A stretch of DNA of 64,000 nt from Pseudomonas silesiensis (GCF_001661075.1 NZ_CP014870.1:2252501-2316500); one strand, 5' to 3'. Positions 1 through 9,304 are shown, counted from the stretch's first letter. Translations and numbers: made by a program. The notes: generated from the sequence alone by a model not told the origin.

Positions 1-40
1 TCACCAGCACGCAGGCATAACCTGCACTCATTTTATACAT
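1..40 (-). CDS. possible N-terminal end of a gene leaving the window
   Basis: On the minus strand an ATG at 40 opens a frame that stays open to the window edge (13 codons, starting MYKMSAGYACVLV). A GGGAG stretch lies about 10 bases upstream. The hydrophobic run could be the start of a signal peptide, but only 13 residues are visible, so neither the gene nor its product can be confirmed. Confidence 0.3.
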   Translation of the reverse strand, partial: MYKMSAGYACVLV

Positions 41-103
41 GACGATTCATCTCCCTGTTGAATCAGACATCCATGGCCCACTCAAGGCGCCAACGAGGAG
101 TTG

Positions 104-202
104 ATGGCTGAGGTTCATGAGCTCGGTGCACCCGCAGCTCCACTCATTTGCAAGAGCAAAGGGACAGGGCTCTCATGTTCTTCCATCATCAATCGTAGCT
201 GA
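104..202 (+). other. possible 32-codon small ORF
   Basis: A GAGGAG stretch sits three bases before an ATG that opens a 32-codon frame. No family is recognised, and the spacing is short for a good ribosome binding site. The rest of 41-249 shows nothing else that I can support. Confidence 0.15.
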
Positions 203-249
203 AAATGCGCTGCTGGCAGGCCGTCGGGCACTCATAGAATGTCAAAACA

Positions 250-510
250 TTACGAGCTGTTTTGCTGGGCCTCCATCTCTGCGCTGAGCATTCGAGTCCG
301 GGTATGTTCGTGCTTTTGGACAAGGGAGAGGTACTCATCGACGTCTTCCTGCGTCCGATGCTCCTGCCCCAGGAGCGACTCGCTCAAAAAGTTGAATCGC
401 ATGGATTCCTCGAGCGTCAGGCCAGCAAAGACTTCGTTGCCCTGATGGTCTTCACTGAGGGCGCGTATTTTCCTGAGGTACGTGCGCTGCATGTCCGTGA
501 GCACAAGCAT
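250..510 (-). CDS. small hypothetical protein, 86 aa
   Basis: An 86-residue acidic, mostly helical protein without signal peptide or membrane segment. The start is supported by a clear AGGAG five to six bases upstream of the ATG at 510. The sequence is rich in Glu, Gln, Arg and Leu, for example EESMRFNFLSESLLGQE and the tail LSAEMEAQQNSS, which suggests a small soluble helical protein. I do not recognise the family. It faces the window start and is separated from the DUF1206 gene by about 320 bases, so it is probably monocistronic. Confidence 0.6.
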   Translation of the reverse strand: MLVLTDMQRTYLRKIRALSEDHQGNEVFAGLTLEESMRFNFLSESLLGQEHRTQEDVDEYLSLVQKHEHTRTRMLSAEMEAQQNSS

Positions 511-829
511 TTGGATCTCCTGTCAATTGCCACTGCGAAGCTGTGCCGCAATGCGCAGAGGTGGTCGCCCAATTTTTTAGGGCTGCTTGTATGGGGGCAG
601 CAGCGCTTGAAAGTTCCATCCCGGATTTCATCGGTGAAGAAGCGCCTGTCCGAACGGATTTGCCAGGACCAATGGCTTGTTTCCGTCTGCCTCTGTCGGG
701 CATTCACGCACAATCCTAGACAATTATTAGAAACTTTACAGAACGTAGGAGGGGGCGCAGACCCTTGATAGACGACGCATCCCCTTCTCAAGATGCTGCC
801 TGCCTCTGAAGACGGCGGTCTCTGTTTGC
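511..829. other. intergenic stretch with no supported gene
   Basis: Open frames here overlap on both strands and lack convincing ribosome binding sites. An AT-rich patch around 712-735 could hold a promoter for the leftward small gene. Nothing more can be supported. Confidence 0.4.
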
Positions 830-1645
830 CTATGCGCTTCGTACGCCAGGCACATCCATGTTGATTTTGCGCCAGGCAGCTTCGGAAAAGCTGTAAACCG
901 AAAAGGCGATCATCCCCAAGGCCATCACCATCAAAATCAAACCACCCGCCGGCAGGTTCTGTAGAGCATCGAGGGCCTCCTTCATGCCTGGCGGATCCAT
1001 GGCCTGGTAAGTCGAGCCACTGATCATCAGCAGCACGGCGATCTCGATAAAGACGACACCACGGGCTATCAGGCCAAATCGAGACACCGGTCGGACGTAC
1101 TGCATAACGTCTTCGTCAGCTTCGAAATACTTCTCGAACGTCGCCTTCCAGCCCTTGATGATGTGCGCAATGCCTACGCCGAGCGGTACGAGCGCGATGA
1201 GGTACACCAGTAAATTCGAGTGTTCCCAGGACAACAGATGGGCCAGTAGATCCTTGGTTTGCCCACCTCCGGAATTGCCCGAGCTTTTGATGCCGCTGAC
1301 GAGCAGGCCCATGGCAAAAAACGCCAGCGCGCCGTTGGCTACACCCCCCGCGAGCAAACCTGCACGGATGACCCACCCCTTCATGTCTTTACCGTGATGA
1401 TCGACGTCGCGTATTGCCTGCAACACTCGCCAAGCGGCGAAGGCCAACAGGCCAGCTACCACCAACCCGACCAGAACATAACCGAACGGCTGGCTTAGCA
1501 ATGCTTCCAGGCTCCTGTGACTGTCTTTCGCTCTGGTCGAGTCGAGAGCCGCCAGCAGCGCGAAAATACCGATGATCAGATACAGAACGCCTCGAGCGGC
1601 GTATCCACCCCGTGCGACTACGATGAGGCTCTGTTGCGTGGACAT
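830..1645 (-). CDS. DUF1206 integral membrane protein
   Basis: A 271-residue inner-membrane protein with about six hydrophobic helices arranged as three similar two-helix units. Each unit begins with an ARGxxxR/G pattern: VARGGYAARGVLYLIIG near the N-terminus, a second around residues 90-110, and GLIARGVVFIEIAVL near residue 190. This three-fold repeat and the length match the DUF1206 family, whose function is not known. No cofactor or catalytic motif is visible. It is transcribed alone, leftward, away from the tcu region. Confidence 0.85.
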   Translation of the reverse strand: MSTQQSLIVVARGGYAARGVLYLIIGIFALLAALDSTRAKDSHRSLEALLSQPFGYVLVGLVVAGLLAFAAWRVLQAIRDVDHHGKDMKGWVIRAGLLAGGVANGALAFFAMGLLVSGIKSSGNSGGGQTKDLLAHLLSWEHSNLLVYLIALVPLGVGIAHIIKGWKATFEKYFEADEDVMQYVRPVSRFGLIARGVVFIEIAVLLMISGSTYQAMDPPGMKEALDALQNLPAGGLILMVMALGMIAFSVYSFSEAAWRKINMDVPGVRSA

Positions 1646-1729
1646 GGGGGGCGGATTCCAGAGAGGTTATAAAGAAGCAGACCCATCTGGTCGGGAGGGG
1701 TTCGATTTTCACGCATTAGCAGCGGTTGT

Positions 1730-1948
1730 TCAGCCACCACCTCCAACGTGTGGGTGAAAGAGTTTGGCAAAGTCGTCCATGTCGAAAATTTCGGTGCCAG
1801 CCATGCTGCCAATGCATTTTTTTGCAATAGTGATAGGCCGTAGGATTTCTGCCTCCAGTCCTGCATGCAGCACCGTAGTCCCGTCATCGCGGGTAGATGA
1901 AAGCGCGGCCATCTCAACGCCAGCCTCTTGCGCAGTGCCCTGAGGGTT
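1730..1948 (-). pseudogene. possible decayed gene fragment
   Basis: One minus-strand frame is open from 1948 to a stop at 1730. Its translation looks protein-like, with GVEMAALSSTRDDGTTVLHA and AKKCIGSMAGTEIFDMDDFA. It has no good start signal and is cut upstream by a stop codon. I do not recognise the parent family. The rest of the 1646-2048 gap would hold the promoter for the LysR-type gene that follows. Confidence 0.25.
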
Positions 1949-2048
1949 TCAGAATCCGCTTGTCGACGGTAGAGTAAAAAAGCGTTTTGCAATTGAGAAA
2001 CGCGTATCCAGTAAGCCCGCGACGAATCACTCAGATGGAAGTAAGGCT

Positions 2049-2990
2049 TTGGAACTTAGACAACTGCGTTATTTCGTGAAAATCGTCGAGCATAAAAGTC
2101 TGGGGCGTGCAGCGTTGGAACTTGAGGTCGGTGTGTCTGCCCTCAGCCAACAGATCGGTAAGCTGGAGAGTGAACTGCAAACCCGCTTGTTGAACCGCAG
2201 CAGTGTGGGTGTAACCCCCACCAATGCAGGCATCGCTTTTCTGCACCACGCCCAGTTAACCCTTCGGCAAGCCGATTATGCGGTTCAAGCGGCGCAGCGT
2301 GGACGTATGAGTGGTTATGTCAGTGTCGGCCTGGCGCCTACCACTGCAAGAGTGCTGGCGCTACCGTTGATCAAGGCTATGAGAGAACGATATCCGGATA
2401 TCCAATTGCATCTGGTCGAAATGCTCTCCGGCCATCTGGCGAGCCAATTGAATGCGCGGCAGCTCGACCTGGCTATTCTGTTCCAGGTTGATGCCGGTAA
2501 ACACTGGACGGTGACGCCACTGGTCGACGAGAAGCTCTTCGTCATCTGCGCTCCAACGCTGCCTGATGCCCCCACAGGTGACAGCGTTCGATTAGCCGAT
2601 CTAGGGCAACTGCCATTGGTGATGCCTAGCCTTCAACATGGGCTGCGGACAGCGCTGATGACCGCGTTCGAGCGTTCAGGGATAGAACCCCATGTTGTCA
2701 TGGAAGTTGATGGCTTGGCGGTGCTCATGGACACTGTACGTGCCGGTCTCGCGGCAACCATTCAGCCGGGGGCCGCCGCCTCTCATTCAGGTGAATGTGG
2801 GTTGTCAATGGTTCAAATTTCCGATCCGCATGTAGGGCGGCGCAATTTACTGACCACCCTGTCTGAGGACGAGCTTTCACCCGCAGCCCTGGCGGCGCGT
2901 TTGGTGATCGTCGATGTAGCTCGCGAACTGGTTGTTCAGCGGCGCTGGCCGGGGGCCAGGCTTTTGGAAGAGGCAACGAAAGCTTACTAA
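2049..2990 (+). CDS. tcuR: LysR-family regulator, probable TcuR
   Basis: A 313-residue LysR-type transcription factor. The N-terminal winged helix-turn-helix occupies residues 1-60 (MELRQLRYFVKIVEHKSLGR, then SALSQQIGKLESELQTRLLN), and a substrate-binding effector domain covers about 90-300. It resembles the Nac/Cbl-like branch that includes TcuR, the activator of tricarballylate genes. It lies 136 bases upstream of tcuA on the same strand. The start is a TTG with GGAAG seven bases upstream; an ATG at 2035 is in another frame. The co-inducer is inferred from the neighbours to be tricarballylate or a related tricarboxylate. Confidence 0.85.
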   Translation: MELRQLRYFVKIVEHKSLGRAALELEVGVSALSQQIGKLESELQTRLLNRSSVGVTPTNAGIAFLHHAQLTLRQADYAVQAAQRGRMSGYVSVGLAPTTARVLALPLIKAMRERYPDIQLHLVEMLSGHLASQLNARQLDLAILFQVDAGKHWTVTPLVDEKLFVICAPTLPDAPTGDSVRLADLGQLPLVMPSLQHGLRTALMTAFERSGIEPHVVMEVDGLAVLMDTVRAGLAATIQPGAAASHSGECGLSMVQISDPHVGRRNLLTTLSEDELSPAALAARLVIVDVARELVVQRRWPGARLLEEATKAY

Positions 2991-3126
2991 TACCGTGCCA
3001 GCGCCTTTAGTAGAACTAAACACCCCACGTCGAAAACCGGCTTTCGAGCCCAAAGCCCTTAATCTATTGTCCGTTCATTCGTGAGGAGCGGCTTTGGTCA
3101 AGGCTCCTCGCAACTGAGGAGAGAAT

Positions 3127-4581
3127 ATGATCGACGTTTTAGTCATCGGCGGGGGTAATGCTGCGCTATGCGCAGCCCTGATGGCCCGCGAAGCGGGTGC
3201 CAACGTTATGTTGTTGGAGGCATCCCCAAAAGAGTGGCGTGGGGGGAACTCGCAGCACACGCGGAACCTGCGCTGTATGCATGACGACCCGCAGGATGTA
3301 CTCATCGAGTCGTATCCTGAAGACGAATACTGGCAAGATTTGCTCAAGGTTACTGGGGGGATGACCGACGAGAAGCTCGCACGTATCACCATCCGTGCTT
3401 CGTCATCCTGCCGTGACTGGATGCGCAAACATGGCGTGCACTTTCAACCGTCGCTTTCAGGTGCTCTGCATGTAGCCCGTACTAATGCGTTCTTTATGGG
3501 TGGCGGCAAGGCATTGGTGAATGCCTATTTCCGCAGCGCCGAGCGCCTGGGTATTCAGGTGCGTTACAACGCCGAAGTCACAGACATCGAGCTGGATAAT
3601 GGACGTTTCGTGGCTGCTCAAGTCGCAGGCCCAGAGGTCGAGGGACGGCCAGGGCCTGTCGAGCGCATTGAAGCACGTGCCTGCGTGCTTGCCGCCGGGG
3701 GGTTTGAATCCAACCGTGAATGGTTACGCGAAGCTTGGGGGCAGAACGAGAACGGCGAGTGGCCATCGGACAATTTCCTGATCCGTGGGACGCGGTTTAA
3801 TCAAGGAGTATTGCTGCGTCAAATGATCGACAAAGGTGTCGATGTAATTGGCGACCCTACTCAGGCCCATATGGTGGCCATCGATGCACGTGCTCCGCTC
3901 TACGACGGTGGTATCTGTACACGCATCGATTGCGTTTCACTTGGCGTCGTAGTTAATCGAGACGGCCAGCGCTTCTACGACGAAGGTGAAGATTTCTGGC
4001 CCAAACGATATGCCATTTGGGGCCGACTGGTTGCCCAGCAACCTGGCCAAGTTGGGTTCTCGATCATTGATCAGACGTCGATCGGGAGGTTCATGCCGCC
4101 GGTATTTCCCGGGACGAAGGCCAACACACTGGACGAGTTGGCGGGCAAGCTCCAGTTGCCGCGCGAGGCGTTTGTAAAAACCATCGAAGATTACAACCGT
4201 GCCTGCCGCGTGGGGACGTTCGATCACACCGCGCTAGACGACTGCTACACCGAAGGTGTTATGCCGATAAAAAGCCATTGGGCCCGGCCAATTAGCACCC
4301 CGCCTTTTCACGCTTATCCCCTCCGGCCTGGAGTGACATTCACCTATCTGGGTCTCAAGACCGACGAGACTGCCGCCGTCCATTTTGCCGGTAAACCTTC
4401 TCCCAACCTTTTTGTTGCGGGAGAAATGATGGCTGGCAATGTTCTGGGTAAAGGCTACACAGCTGGAATAGGTATGGCGATTGGCACTGCTTTTGGCCGC
4501 ATCGCTGGCGTGCAAGCTGCTGCCGCTCTTGGCTTACAACACCCCTCGGCATCGACAGGAAATGACCATGGAACTGTTTGA
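3127..4581 (+). CDS. tcuA: FAD-dependent tricarballylate dehydrogenase
   Basis: A 484-residue flavoprotein of the fumarate reductase/succinate dehydrogenase flavoprotein type. The N-terminus carries an FAD-binding Rossmann motif ([17 protein letters not shown], then an acidic E near residue 34). The C-terminus carries the second flavin motif ([20 protein letters not shown]). Length and motifs fit TcuA, which oxidises tricarballylate to cis-aconitate; TcuB returns the reduced FAD to the electron transport chain. GAGGAGA lies just upstream of the ATG. The 3' end overlaps the start of tcuB, so the two are translationally coupled. Confidence 0.92.
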   Translation: MIDVLVIGGGNAALCAALMAREAGANVMLLEASPKEWRGGNSQHTRNLRCMHDDPQDVLIESYPEDEYWQDLLKVTGGMTDEKLARITIRASSSCRDWMRKHGVHFQPSLSGALHVARTNAFFMGGGKALVNAYFRSAERLGIQVRYNAEVTDIELDNGRFVAAQVAGPEVEGRPGPVERIEARACVLAAGGFESNREWLREAWGQNENGEWPSDNFLIRGTRFNQGVLLRQMIDKGVDVIGDPTQAHMVAIDARAPLYDGGICTRIDCVSLGVVVNRDGQRFYDEGEDFWPKRYAIWGRLVAQQPGQVGFSIIDQTSIGRFMPPVFPGTKANTLDELAGKLQLPREAFVKTIEDYNRACRVGTFDHTALDDCYTEGVMPIKSHWARPISTPPFHAYPLRPGVTFTYLGLKTDETAAVHFAGKPSPNLFVAGEMMAGNVLGKGYTAGIGMAIGTAFGRIAGVQAAAALGLQHPSASTGNDHGTV

Positions 4582-5731
4582 CCCACAGGCACAGGCTCCC
4601 GGTGGCCTGATTCCGGTACTTAATCTGAACGAAAGCGAAGTCGAGCGGCAGATGACCATCTGTAACTCATGTCGTTACTGCGAAGGCTTCTGTGCTGTAT
4701 TTCCGGCAATGACGCGTCGCTTGGATTTCGCTCAAGCGGACATTCATTACCTGGCTAATCTTTGCCACAACTGTGGCGCATGTTTGCATTCATGCCAGTA
4801 CGCCTCGCCCCATGAGTTCGCCATCAACGTGCCTCAGGCCATGGCAAAAGTGCGCCTGGAGACCTACGCCGAATATGCATGGCCAGCGGCCTTTGGCAAA
4901 CTCTATCAGCGTAACGGCTTGACCCTGGCAATTGCCTCGGGCGCAGGGCTGGCGCTGTTTTTGATCTTGACGCTTGTTGTCGCGGGCAATTTGTTTACGC
5001 CTGTCACGGGAGGAAATTTCTACGCGATTTTTTCCCACAACACTCTGGTGTGGATGTTTGGTGCTGTATTCGGGTTTGCTGTACTGGCGCTCACGCTGGG
5101 CGTCAGGAGGTTCTGGCGTGAGGTCTCTCCCCCCGAATCGCCCGCCAAGCTGAAAACGGCTGCCGGGCTGGAAGCTACTAAAAACGTTCTAACGCTTAAG
5201 TACCTGGACGGTGGTCATACTCAAGGCTGCAATAATACTGACGACGAGTTCACGCTTTGGCGTCGGCGCTTTCACCACCTTACGTTCTATGGGTTCTTGC
5301 TGTGCCTTGCCGCAACAAGTGTTGCGACGCTGTATCACTACTTGGCTGGATGGTCGGCACCTTATCCCGTGCTCAGCCTGCCGGTGTTGTTAGGAATAGC
5401 GGGTGGTATCGGTTTGCTGATCGGGCCAGCCGGGCTTTTTTGGTTGAATTTCCGCCGGCACCGCGATCATGGTGATGATAACCAAAAGCCAATGGATCGT
5501 GGATTCATCGCGCTATTGTTCTTGGTGAGCCTGAGCGGCCTGGCCTTGCTTGCGGGGCGTGAAACCAGTGCGATGGCCCTCTTGTTAAGTATCCATCTTG
5601 GACTGGTGATGGCGTTCTTTTTAACGATGCCTTACAGCAAATTTGCCCACGGTATTTTCAGAAGTGCCGCTTTGCTTAAATTTTCCATCGAAAAAAGGCA
5701 ACCTGGCACGCTGAAGCTAGGTGACGATTAA
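4568..5731 (+). CDS. tcuB: tricarballylate utilisation protein B, membrane Fe-S electron carrier
   Basis: A 387-residue protein. Near the N-terminus it has two cysteine clusters of ferredoxin type ([11 protein letters not shown], then [13 protein letters not shown]), followed by about six membrane helices. This is the TcuB/CitB layout, in which the protein reoxidises the FADH2 of TcuA and passes electrons to the quinone pool. I chose the ATG at 4568 because AGGAA ends six bases before it; the in-frame ATG at 4562 has no space for a ribosome binding site. The start overlaps the last 14 bases of tcuA. Confidence 0.92.
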   Translation: MELFDPQAQAPGGLIPVLNLNESEVERQMTICNSCRYCEGFCAVFPAMTRRLDFAQADIHYLANLCHNCGACLHSCQYASPHEFAINVPQAMAKVRLETYAEYAWPAAFGKLYQRNGLTLAIASGAGLALFLILTLVVAGNLFTPVTGGNFYAIFSHNTLVWMFGAVFGFAVLALTLGVRRFWREVSPPESPAKLKTAAGLEATKNVLTLKYLDGGHTQGCNNTDDEFTLWRRRFHHLTFYGFLLCLAATSVATLYHYLAGWSAPYPVLSLPVLLGIAGGIGLLIGPAGLFWLNFRRHRDHGDDNQKPMDRGFIALLFLVSLSGLALLAGRETSAMALLLSIHLGLVMAFFLTMPYSKFAHGIFRSAALLKFSIEKRQPGTLKLGDD

Positions 5732-6082
5732 GGTGAGAACTATTTATTGAAAGTAGAAATGAACGTGGTGTTGAAGGTCAATGTTTGGAGCGATCGCAGC
5801 ACAGACGGTCAACATACGGCAAGATTTTTGCGAGCGATAAGTGGAAAATTTCGGGAGGAGTGGTAATGCGTTTCGGTTTGGAGTTGCGCGATTTTTAACA
5901 AAAATCTTTTACTTAATCACTATCGAAGTTGCATCAAACCTTCGAAGCCACTGCCGACCAGGACTCCACGCACAATCTATCACTGTATCCCCGCCCGGCA
6001 TCATGGAGCGCACCACGTGGCGGGTGGGGGGCATTTGCCCGAGTTCGAGCCATCATACTGATAACAACAAGAGAATAGACTT
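5732..6082. other. 350-base gap between tcuB and the symporter
   Basis: This holds a short ORF at 5866-5898 (MRFGLELRDF) preceded by a strong GGGAGGAG. Right at its stop is an AT-rich hairpin (GATTTTT-AAC-AAAAATC, about 5891-5907). This could be a leader peptide, the damaged start of another gene, or chance. No family is recognised in the remainder, which probably carries the promoter of the symporter gene. Confidence 0.3.
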
Positions 6083-7387
6083 ATGCTCGCTTTCCTTGGC
6101 TTGGCCATGGTCATGGTCTTCACGTTTCTGATAATGACCAAACGTTTGTCGCCAATTGTTGCTCTGACAGTTGTGCCGATCGTTTTCGCCATAATTGGCG
6201 GTTTCGGCGGCACTACCGGTGTAATGATGCTCGACGGCCTGAAGATGGTCGCTCCCTCCGCCGCGTTATTGTTGTTCGCGATTTTGTTTTTCGGTCTGAT
6301 GATCGATTCCGGCTTATTCGATCCGCTGATCCGCAAAATTCTAAAGCGGGTCAACGGCGACCCGATGAAGATTGCTGTTGGCACGGCGCTGCTGTCATTG
6401 ACCGTTGCTCTGGATGGTGACGGCACTACGACTTACATGATCACCTGCGCGGCGATGTTGCCGCTGTACAAACGTATTGGCATGAACCCGATGATCCTCG
6501 GCATTGTGGCGATGCTGTCCTTGAGCGTGATGAGTGGCATGACTCCCTGGGGGGGGCCAGCGACACGGGCCATTGCAGCGCTGGGGCTAGATGCCGGGGA
6601 ATACTTTATTCCGTTACTGCCCACAATGATCGGGGGGGCGGCCTGGGTGGTATTTACCGCTTTTGTGCTGGGCCGAGCCGAGCGCAAGCGTATTGGTAAT
6701 GTCCTTCTGCATAGCGGTGGTGGTGATTGCTACATTAAGGCAATCCTAAGCGATTCTCCGCATAAACGGCCGAAGCTTGCATATGTCAATTTGATGCTTG
6801 TGAGCGCAGTGATGCTTGCGCTGGTAATGGGCCTGATGCACTCGGCGATTCTGTTTCTGATTGGCTTCGTGCTGGCGCTGATGATTAATTATCCGCAACT
6901 TGATATTCAGAAAGAACGGATTCTCGCCCATTCCGGCAACGCCATGACCGTAGTGCTGCTGGTGTTTGCTGCCGGTATTTTTGCCGGAATATTCTCCGGT
7001 ACCAAGATGGTTGACGCGTTGGCGCAAACGTTAGTGGACTGGATTCCACCCGAGTGGGGACATCTGTTCCCACTGGTCGTGGCCATCACCAGCATGCCGT
7101 TGACCTTTGTGTTGTCGAACGATGCCTATTACTTTGGCGTTGTCCCGATACTTGCCAATGCCGCCGCTGCTTACGGTATCAGTCCTCTGGAAATTGCACG
7201 GGCTTCGGTTATGGGCCAGCCAGTGCATCTGATGAGTCCTTTAGTAGCGTCTACCCTACTGCTAGTGGGCATGATCGACCGCGACATCGGTGACTTCCAG
7301 AAAGGCGCCGTTAAGTGGGCGGTAATGACATCCCTTGTGGTCACGGCCCTGGCCTTGTTGACAGGTGGCTTGACGCTTTTCGTTTAA
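6083..7387 (+). CDS. CitMHS-family citrate-metal:proton symporter
   Basis: A 434-residue inner-membrane transporter with about twelve hydrophobic helices. It shows the CitMHS family pattern, including the conserved LDGDGTTTYMITCAAMLPLY and GMTPWGGPATRA stretches. Members carry citrate bound to Mg2+ or other divalent ions with protons. In Salmonella the tricarballylate carrier is an MFS protein (TcuC), so here a different transporter class serves the tcu genes. The start fits AAGAGAA before the ATG. The stop lies only about 50 bases before the intron remnant, so the element scar borders the operon directly. Confidence 0.9.
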   Translation: MLAFLGLAMVMVFTFLIMTKRLSPIVALTVVPIVFAIIGGFGGTTGVMMLDGLKMVAPSAALLLFAILFFGLMIDSGLFDPLIRKILKRVNGDPMKIAVGTALLSLTVALDGDGTTTYMITCAAMLPLYKRIGMNPMILGIVAMLSLSVMSGMTPWGGPATRAIAALGLDAGEYFIPLLPTMIGGAAWVVFTAFVLGRAERKRIGNVLLHSGGGDCYIKAILSDSPHKRPKLAYVNLMLVSAVMLALVMGLMHSAILFLIGFVLALMINYPQLDIQKERILAHSGNAMTVVLLVFAAGIFAGIFSGTKMVDALAQTLVDWIPPEWGHLFPLVVAITSMPLTFVLSNDAYYFGVVPILANAAAAYGISPLEIARASVMGQPVHLMSPLVASTLLLVGMIDRDIGDFQKGAVKWAVMTSLVVTALALLTGGLTLFV

Positions 7388-7399
7388 CCTGAGGGATTT

Positions 7400-7528
7400 T
7401 TCTCGCAGGTACTGTTCGCGCATTGGTATTTACTACGTGCATCGAAAGTGTGAACAAGAGCCGACGGGAGACTGTCACGTACGGTTCTGTGAGCAGCCGA
7501 GGGGTGAAATTCCCTTCGGCTGACTCGA
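7400..7528 (+). mobile_element. 3' remnant of a group II intron (domains V-VI)
   Basis: Bases 7458-7487 read as a group II intron domain V: GAGCCG at the 5' side, a GNRA-type GAGA tetraloop on a four-base-pair stem, and CACGTACGGTTC at the 3' side. Domain VI follows (GCCGAGGGG ... CCCTTCGGC, 7496-7520) with the branch-site-like CTGAC and an end at CTCGAC. Domain V is 30 nt instead of the usual 34. Four bases after GAGCCG that would pair with CACGTA seem to be missing, so splicing is probably lost. No reverse transcriptase or 5' part is present. The upstream boundary is approximate. Confidence 0.7.
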
Positions 7529-7690
7529 CTCGCCGGGTCGCTACGCAGCGGAAAACGGGCGGCGGCGATCATGAGTTTGATCCAGTCAGCACGCCTCAAC
7601 GGGGATGATCCGTATGCGTACCTGAAAGATGTACTGACGCGATTGCCTACGCAGAAGGCTAGTAAGGTCAGTTCGTTGGATGTCCGGTAG
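7529..7690 (+). pseudogene. C-terminal fragment of an IS66-family transposase (TnpC)
   Basis: Directly after the intron end a frame reads AGSLRSGKRAAAIMSL, then SARLNGDDPYAYLKDVLTRL and a stop at 7688-7690. This is the conserved C-terminal end of IS66 TnpC (the GS-R-GKRAA-IMSLI ... AKLNG-DPYAYL-DVL-RLP pattern). The usual final LLPHRW is replaced by SSLDVR, which suggests a frameshift close to the end. Only about 50 codons remain. The intron evidently inserted into the transposase gene. The 3' end of the IS and its inverted repeat were not identified in 7691-7870. Confidence 0.75.
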
Positions 7691-7875
7691 GGCGCAGCCC
7701 CTATTCAGCAAGGGTATTTCCAACAGCGTCGGGCCGGCATAGGGCCTGAAAAAAAGTATCAGTGCGCATGACCCCACGCGTTAGCCACGACCCGCCTTCG
7801 ATGGGATTCTTGCCTCGGCGCTCGCCGATCCTGTCGGCTGCTGCTGTACCTACAAATACAAAAAAAGGAACAACC

Positions 7876-9183
7876 ATGGTCACTCGCGAATCGTCTCGAG
7901 GATTGCTGCTGGGCATGCCTGTGTGTCTGATATGGGGTTACGTTGCCATTGCTCTATTCATGACAGGGGACGGCATTGAGCTGGCTTTCCTGTCGCGCTA
8001 CATCGTCGACCTCGGTTTCACCCCGACCCAGGCTTCCTTGCTGTTCACCGTGTACGGCCTGCTCGCAGCCTTGTCCAGCTGGAGCTCCGGTGTGCTGGCC
8101 GAGACGTTCGGCCCGCGGCGGATCATGTTGGTCGGCGTCGTGGCCTGGCTGGTCTTCCATGCATTGTTTCTGACGTTCGGCCTGAGCGCGCAGAACTACC
8201 CCTTGATGGTGCTGTTCTACGGCATTCGCGGGCTTGCCTACCCTTTGTTCATCTATGCGTTCCTGGTCTGGATTGCCCAGGTGACGCCCGGTGCGCGCCT
8301 GGCTTCGGCGATGGGCTGGTACTGGACAATGTACTCCATTGGTATCGGTTTTCTCGGGACGTACCTGCCGAGCCTGAGCATCTCGCGGATCGGTTTTATC
8401 GGCACGCTGTGGATGGCGACTTTCTGGGTCGCGCTGGCGGCGGTGCTGATTGTGTTCATGGTCAAGGATCGCGGCGCGCCACGGGAGGACACGCCTGCAC
8501 TGCTCGTCGAACGTTTGCGCGAGTTGAGCCGAGGGGTCACGATCCTGTTCGATCAACGCAGCATTCTGATCACCGCCATCGTGCGCATCATCTGCAACCT
8601 GACGCTGTTCGGTTTCCCGGTCATCATGCCGCTGTACCTGACGTCGGCCGAGATCGGGTTCACCATGGAGCAATGGTTGCACCTGTGGGGGGTGATGTTC
8701 ATCGTGACCATTTTCACCAATGTGATCTGGGGCTGGGTCGGTGACCGGATCGGCTGGCTGCGGCAGATGCGCTGGTTCGGTTGTGTCGGCTGCGCGCTGG
8801 CGACCCTGGCGTTTTATTACTTGCCGCTGATGTATGGCGCCCACTTCGAACTGGCCATCGTCGCCGCGGTGGCACTGGGGATTTGCGTCTCGGCGTTCGT
8901 GCCCATGGGCGCGGTCTTTCTCGCGATTTCCCCGGAGCGACAGGGAGCGGCCATTTCCGCCCACAACCTGGCCGCCGGGCTGTCGAATTTCATGGGGCCG
9001 GCGATTGCGACCCTGACGATTTCCTGGCTGGGGGTGCAAGGGGTGGTGTGGGTCTATGCATCGCTGTACCTGTTGGGCGCGGTGTTGACCTGTTTCATTC
9101 GGGTCGAGCAACCGAAACTCGGGGCCGAGGCCGAACCCGTTCCGCATTTTCCGACCCGGCCCGATGCTGGACAAGCCATCTGA
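7876..9183 (+). CDS. MFS polyol permease (RbtT/DalT type)
   Basis: A 435-residue major facilitator protein with twelve predicted helices. The N-terminal third strongly resembles ribitol/D-arabinitol transporters: IWGYVAIALFMTGDGIELAF, then LGFTPTQASLLFTVYGL and FYGIRGLAYPLF. It probably imports a sugar alcohol by proton symport. AAGGAA five bases before the ATG at 7876 decides the start over an upstream ATG at 7762. No polyol enzyme is adjacent; the nearest are the sorbitol-type dehydrogenase and fructokinase near 37-40 kb. The mobile scar directly upstream suggests it was separated from former neighbours. Confidence 0.85.
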   Translation: MVTRESSRGLLLGMPVCLIWGYVAIALFMTGDGIELAFLSRYIVDLGFTPTQASLLFTVYGLLAALSSWSSGVLAETFGPRRIMLVGVVAWLVFHALFLTFGLSAQNYPLMVLFYGIRGLAYPLFIYAFLVWIAQVTPGARLASAMGWYWTMYSIGIGFLGTYLPSLSISRIGFIGTLWMATFWVALAAVLIVFMVKDRGAPREDTPALLVERLRELSRGVTILFDQRSILITAIVRIICNLTLFGFPVIMPLYLTSAEIGFTMEQWLHLWGVMFIVTIFTNVIWGWVGDRIGWLRQMRWFGCVGCALATLAFYYLPLMYGAHFELAIVAAVALGICVSAFVPMGAVFLAISPERQGAAISAHNLAAGLSNFMGPAIATLTISWLGVQGVVWVYASLYLLGAVLTCFIRVEQPKLGAEAEPVPHFPTRPDAGQAI

Positions 9184-9242
9184 ACCAAGGTATTCGAGAT
9201 ACGCGGCGTTCAGCTTATGCAGCATTCGATACACCTGGTTTG

Positions 9243-9282
9243 GGAACTAATACCCCCTGGAGCATCTACATGCCAGGGGATA
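9243..9282 (+). promoter_or_regulatory. candidate AlgU (sigma-22)-type promoter with hairpin
   Basis: GGAACTA at 9243-9249 is followed after 15 bases by TCTACA, close to the AlgU pattern GGAACTT-N16-TCTGA. The same stretch can form a hairpin (CCCCTGG pairing with CCAGGGG, about 9254-9279). It lies 35 bases before the CigR-like gene. This rests on consensus resemblance only. Confidence 0.25.
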
Positions 9283-9304
9283 CCCCCTTTCTGAGAGTAC
9301 GGAT

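Noticed and set aside
7954..9234. 426-codon open frame antisense to the polyol permease gene
   Set aside because: Its translation is dominated by His, Gln, Arg and Asp without any fold-like pattern, typical of the complement of a GC-rich membrane-protein gene. The + strand frame has clear MFS motifs.
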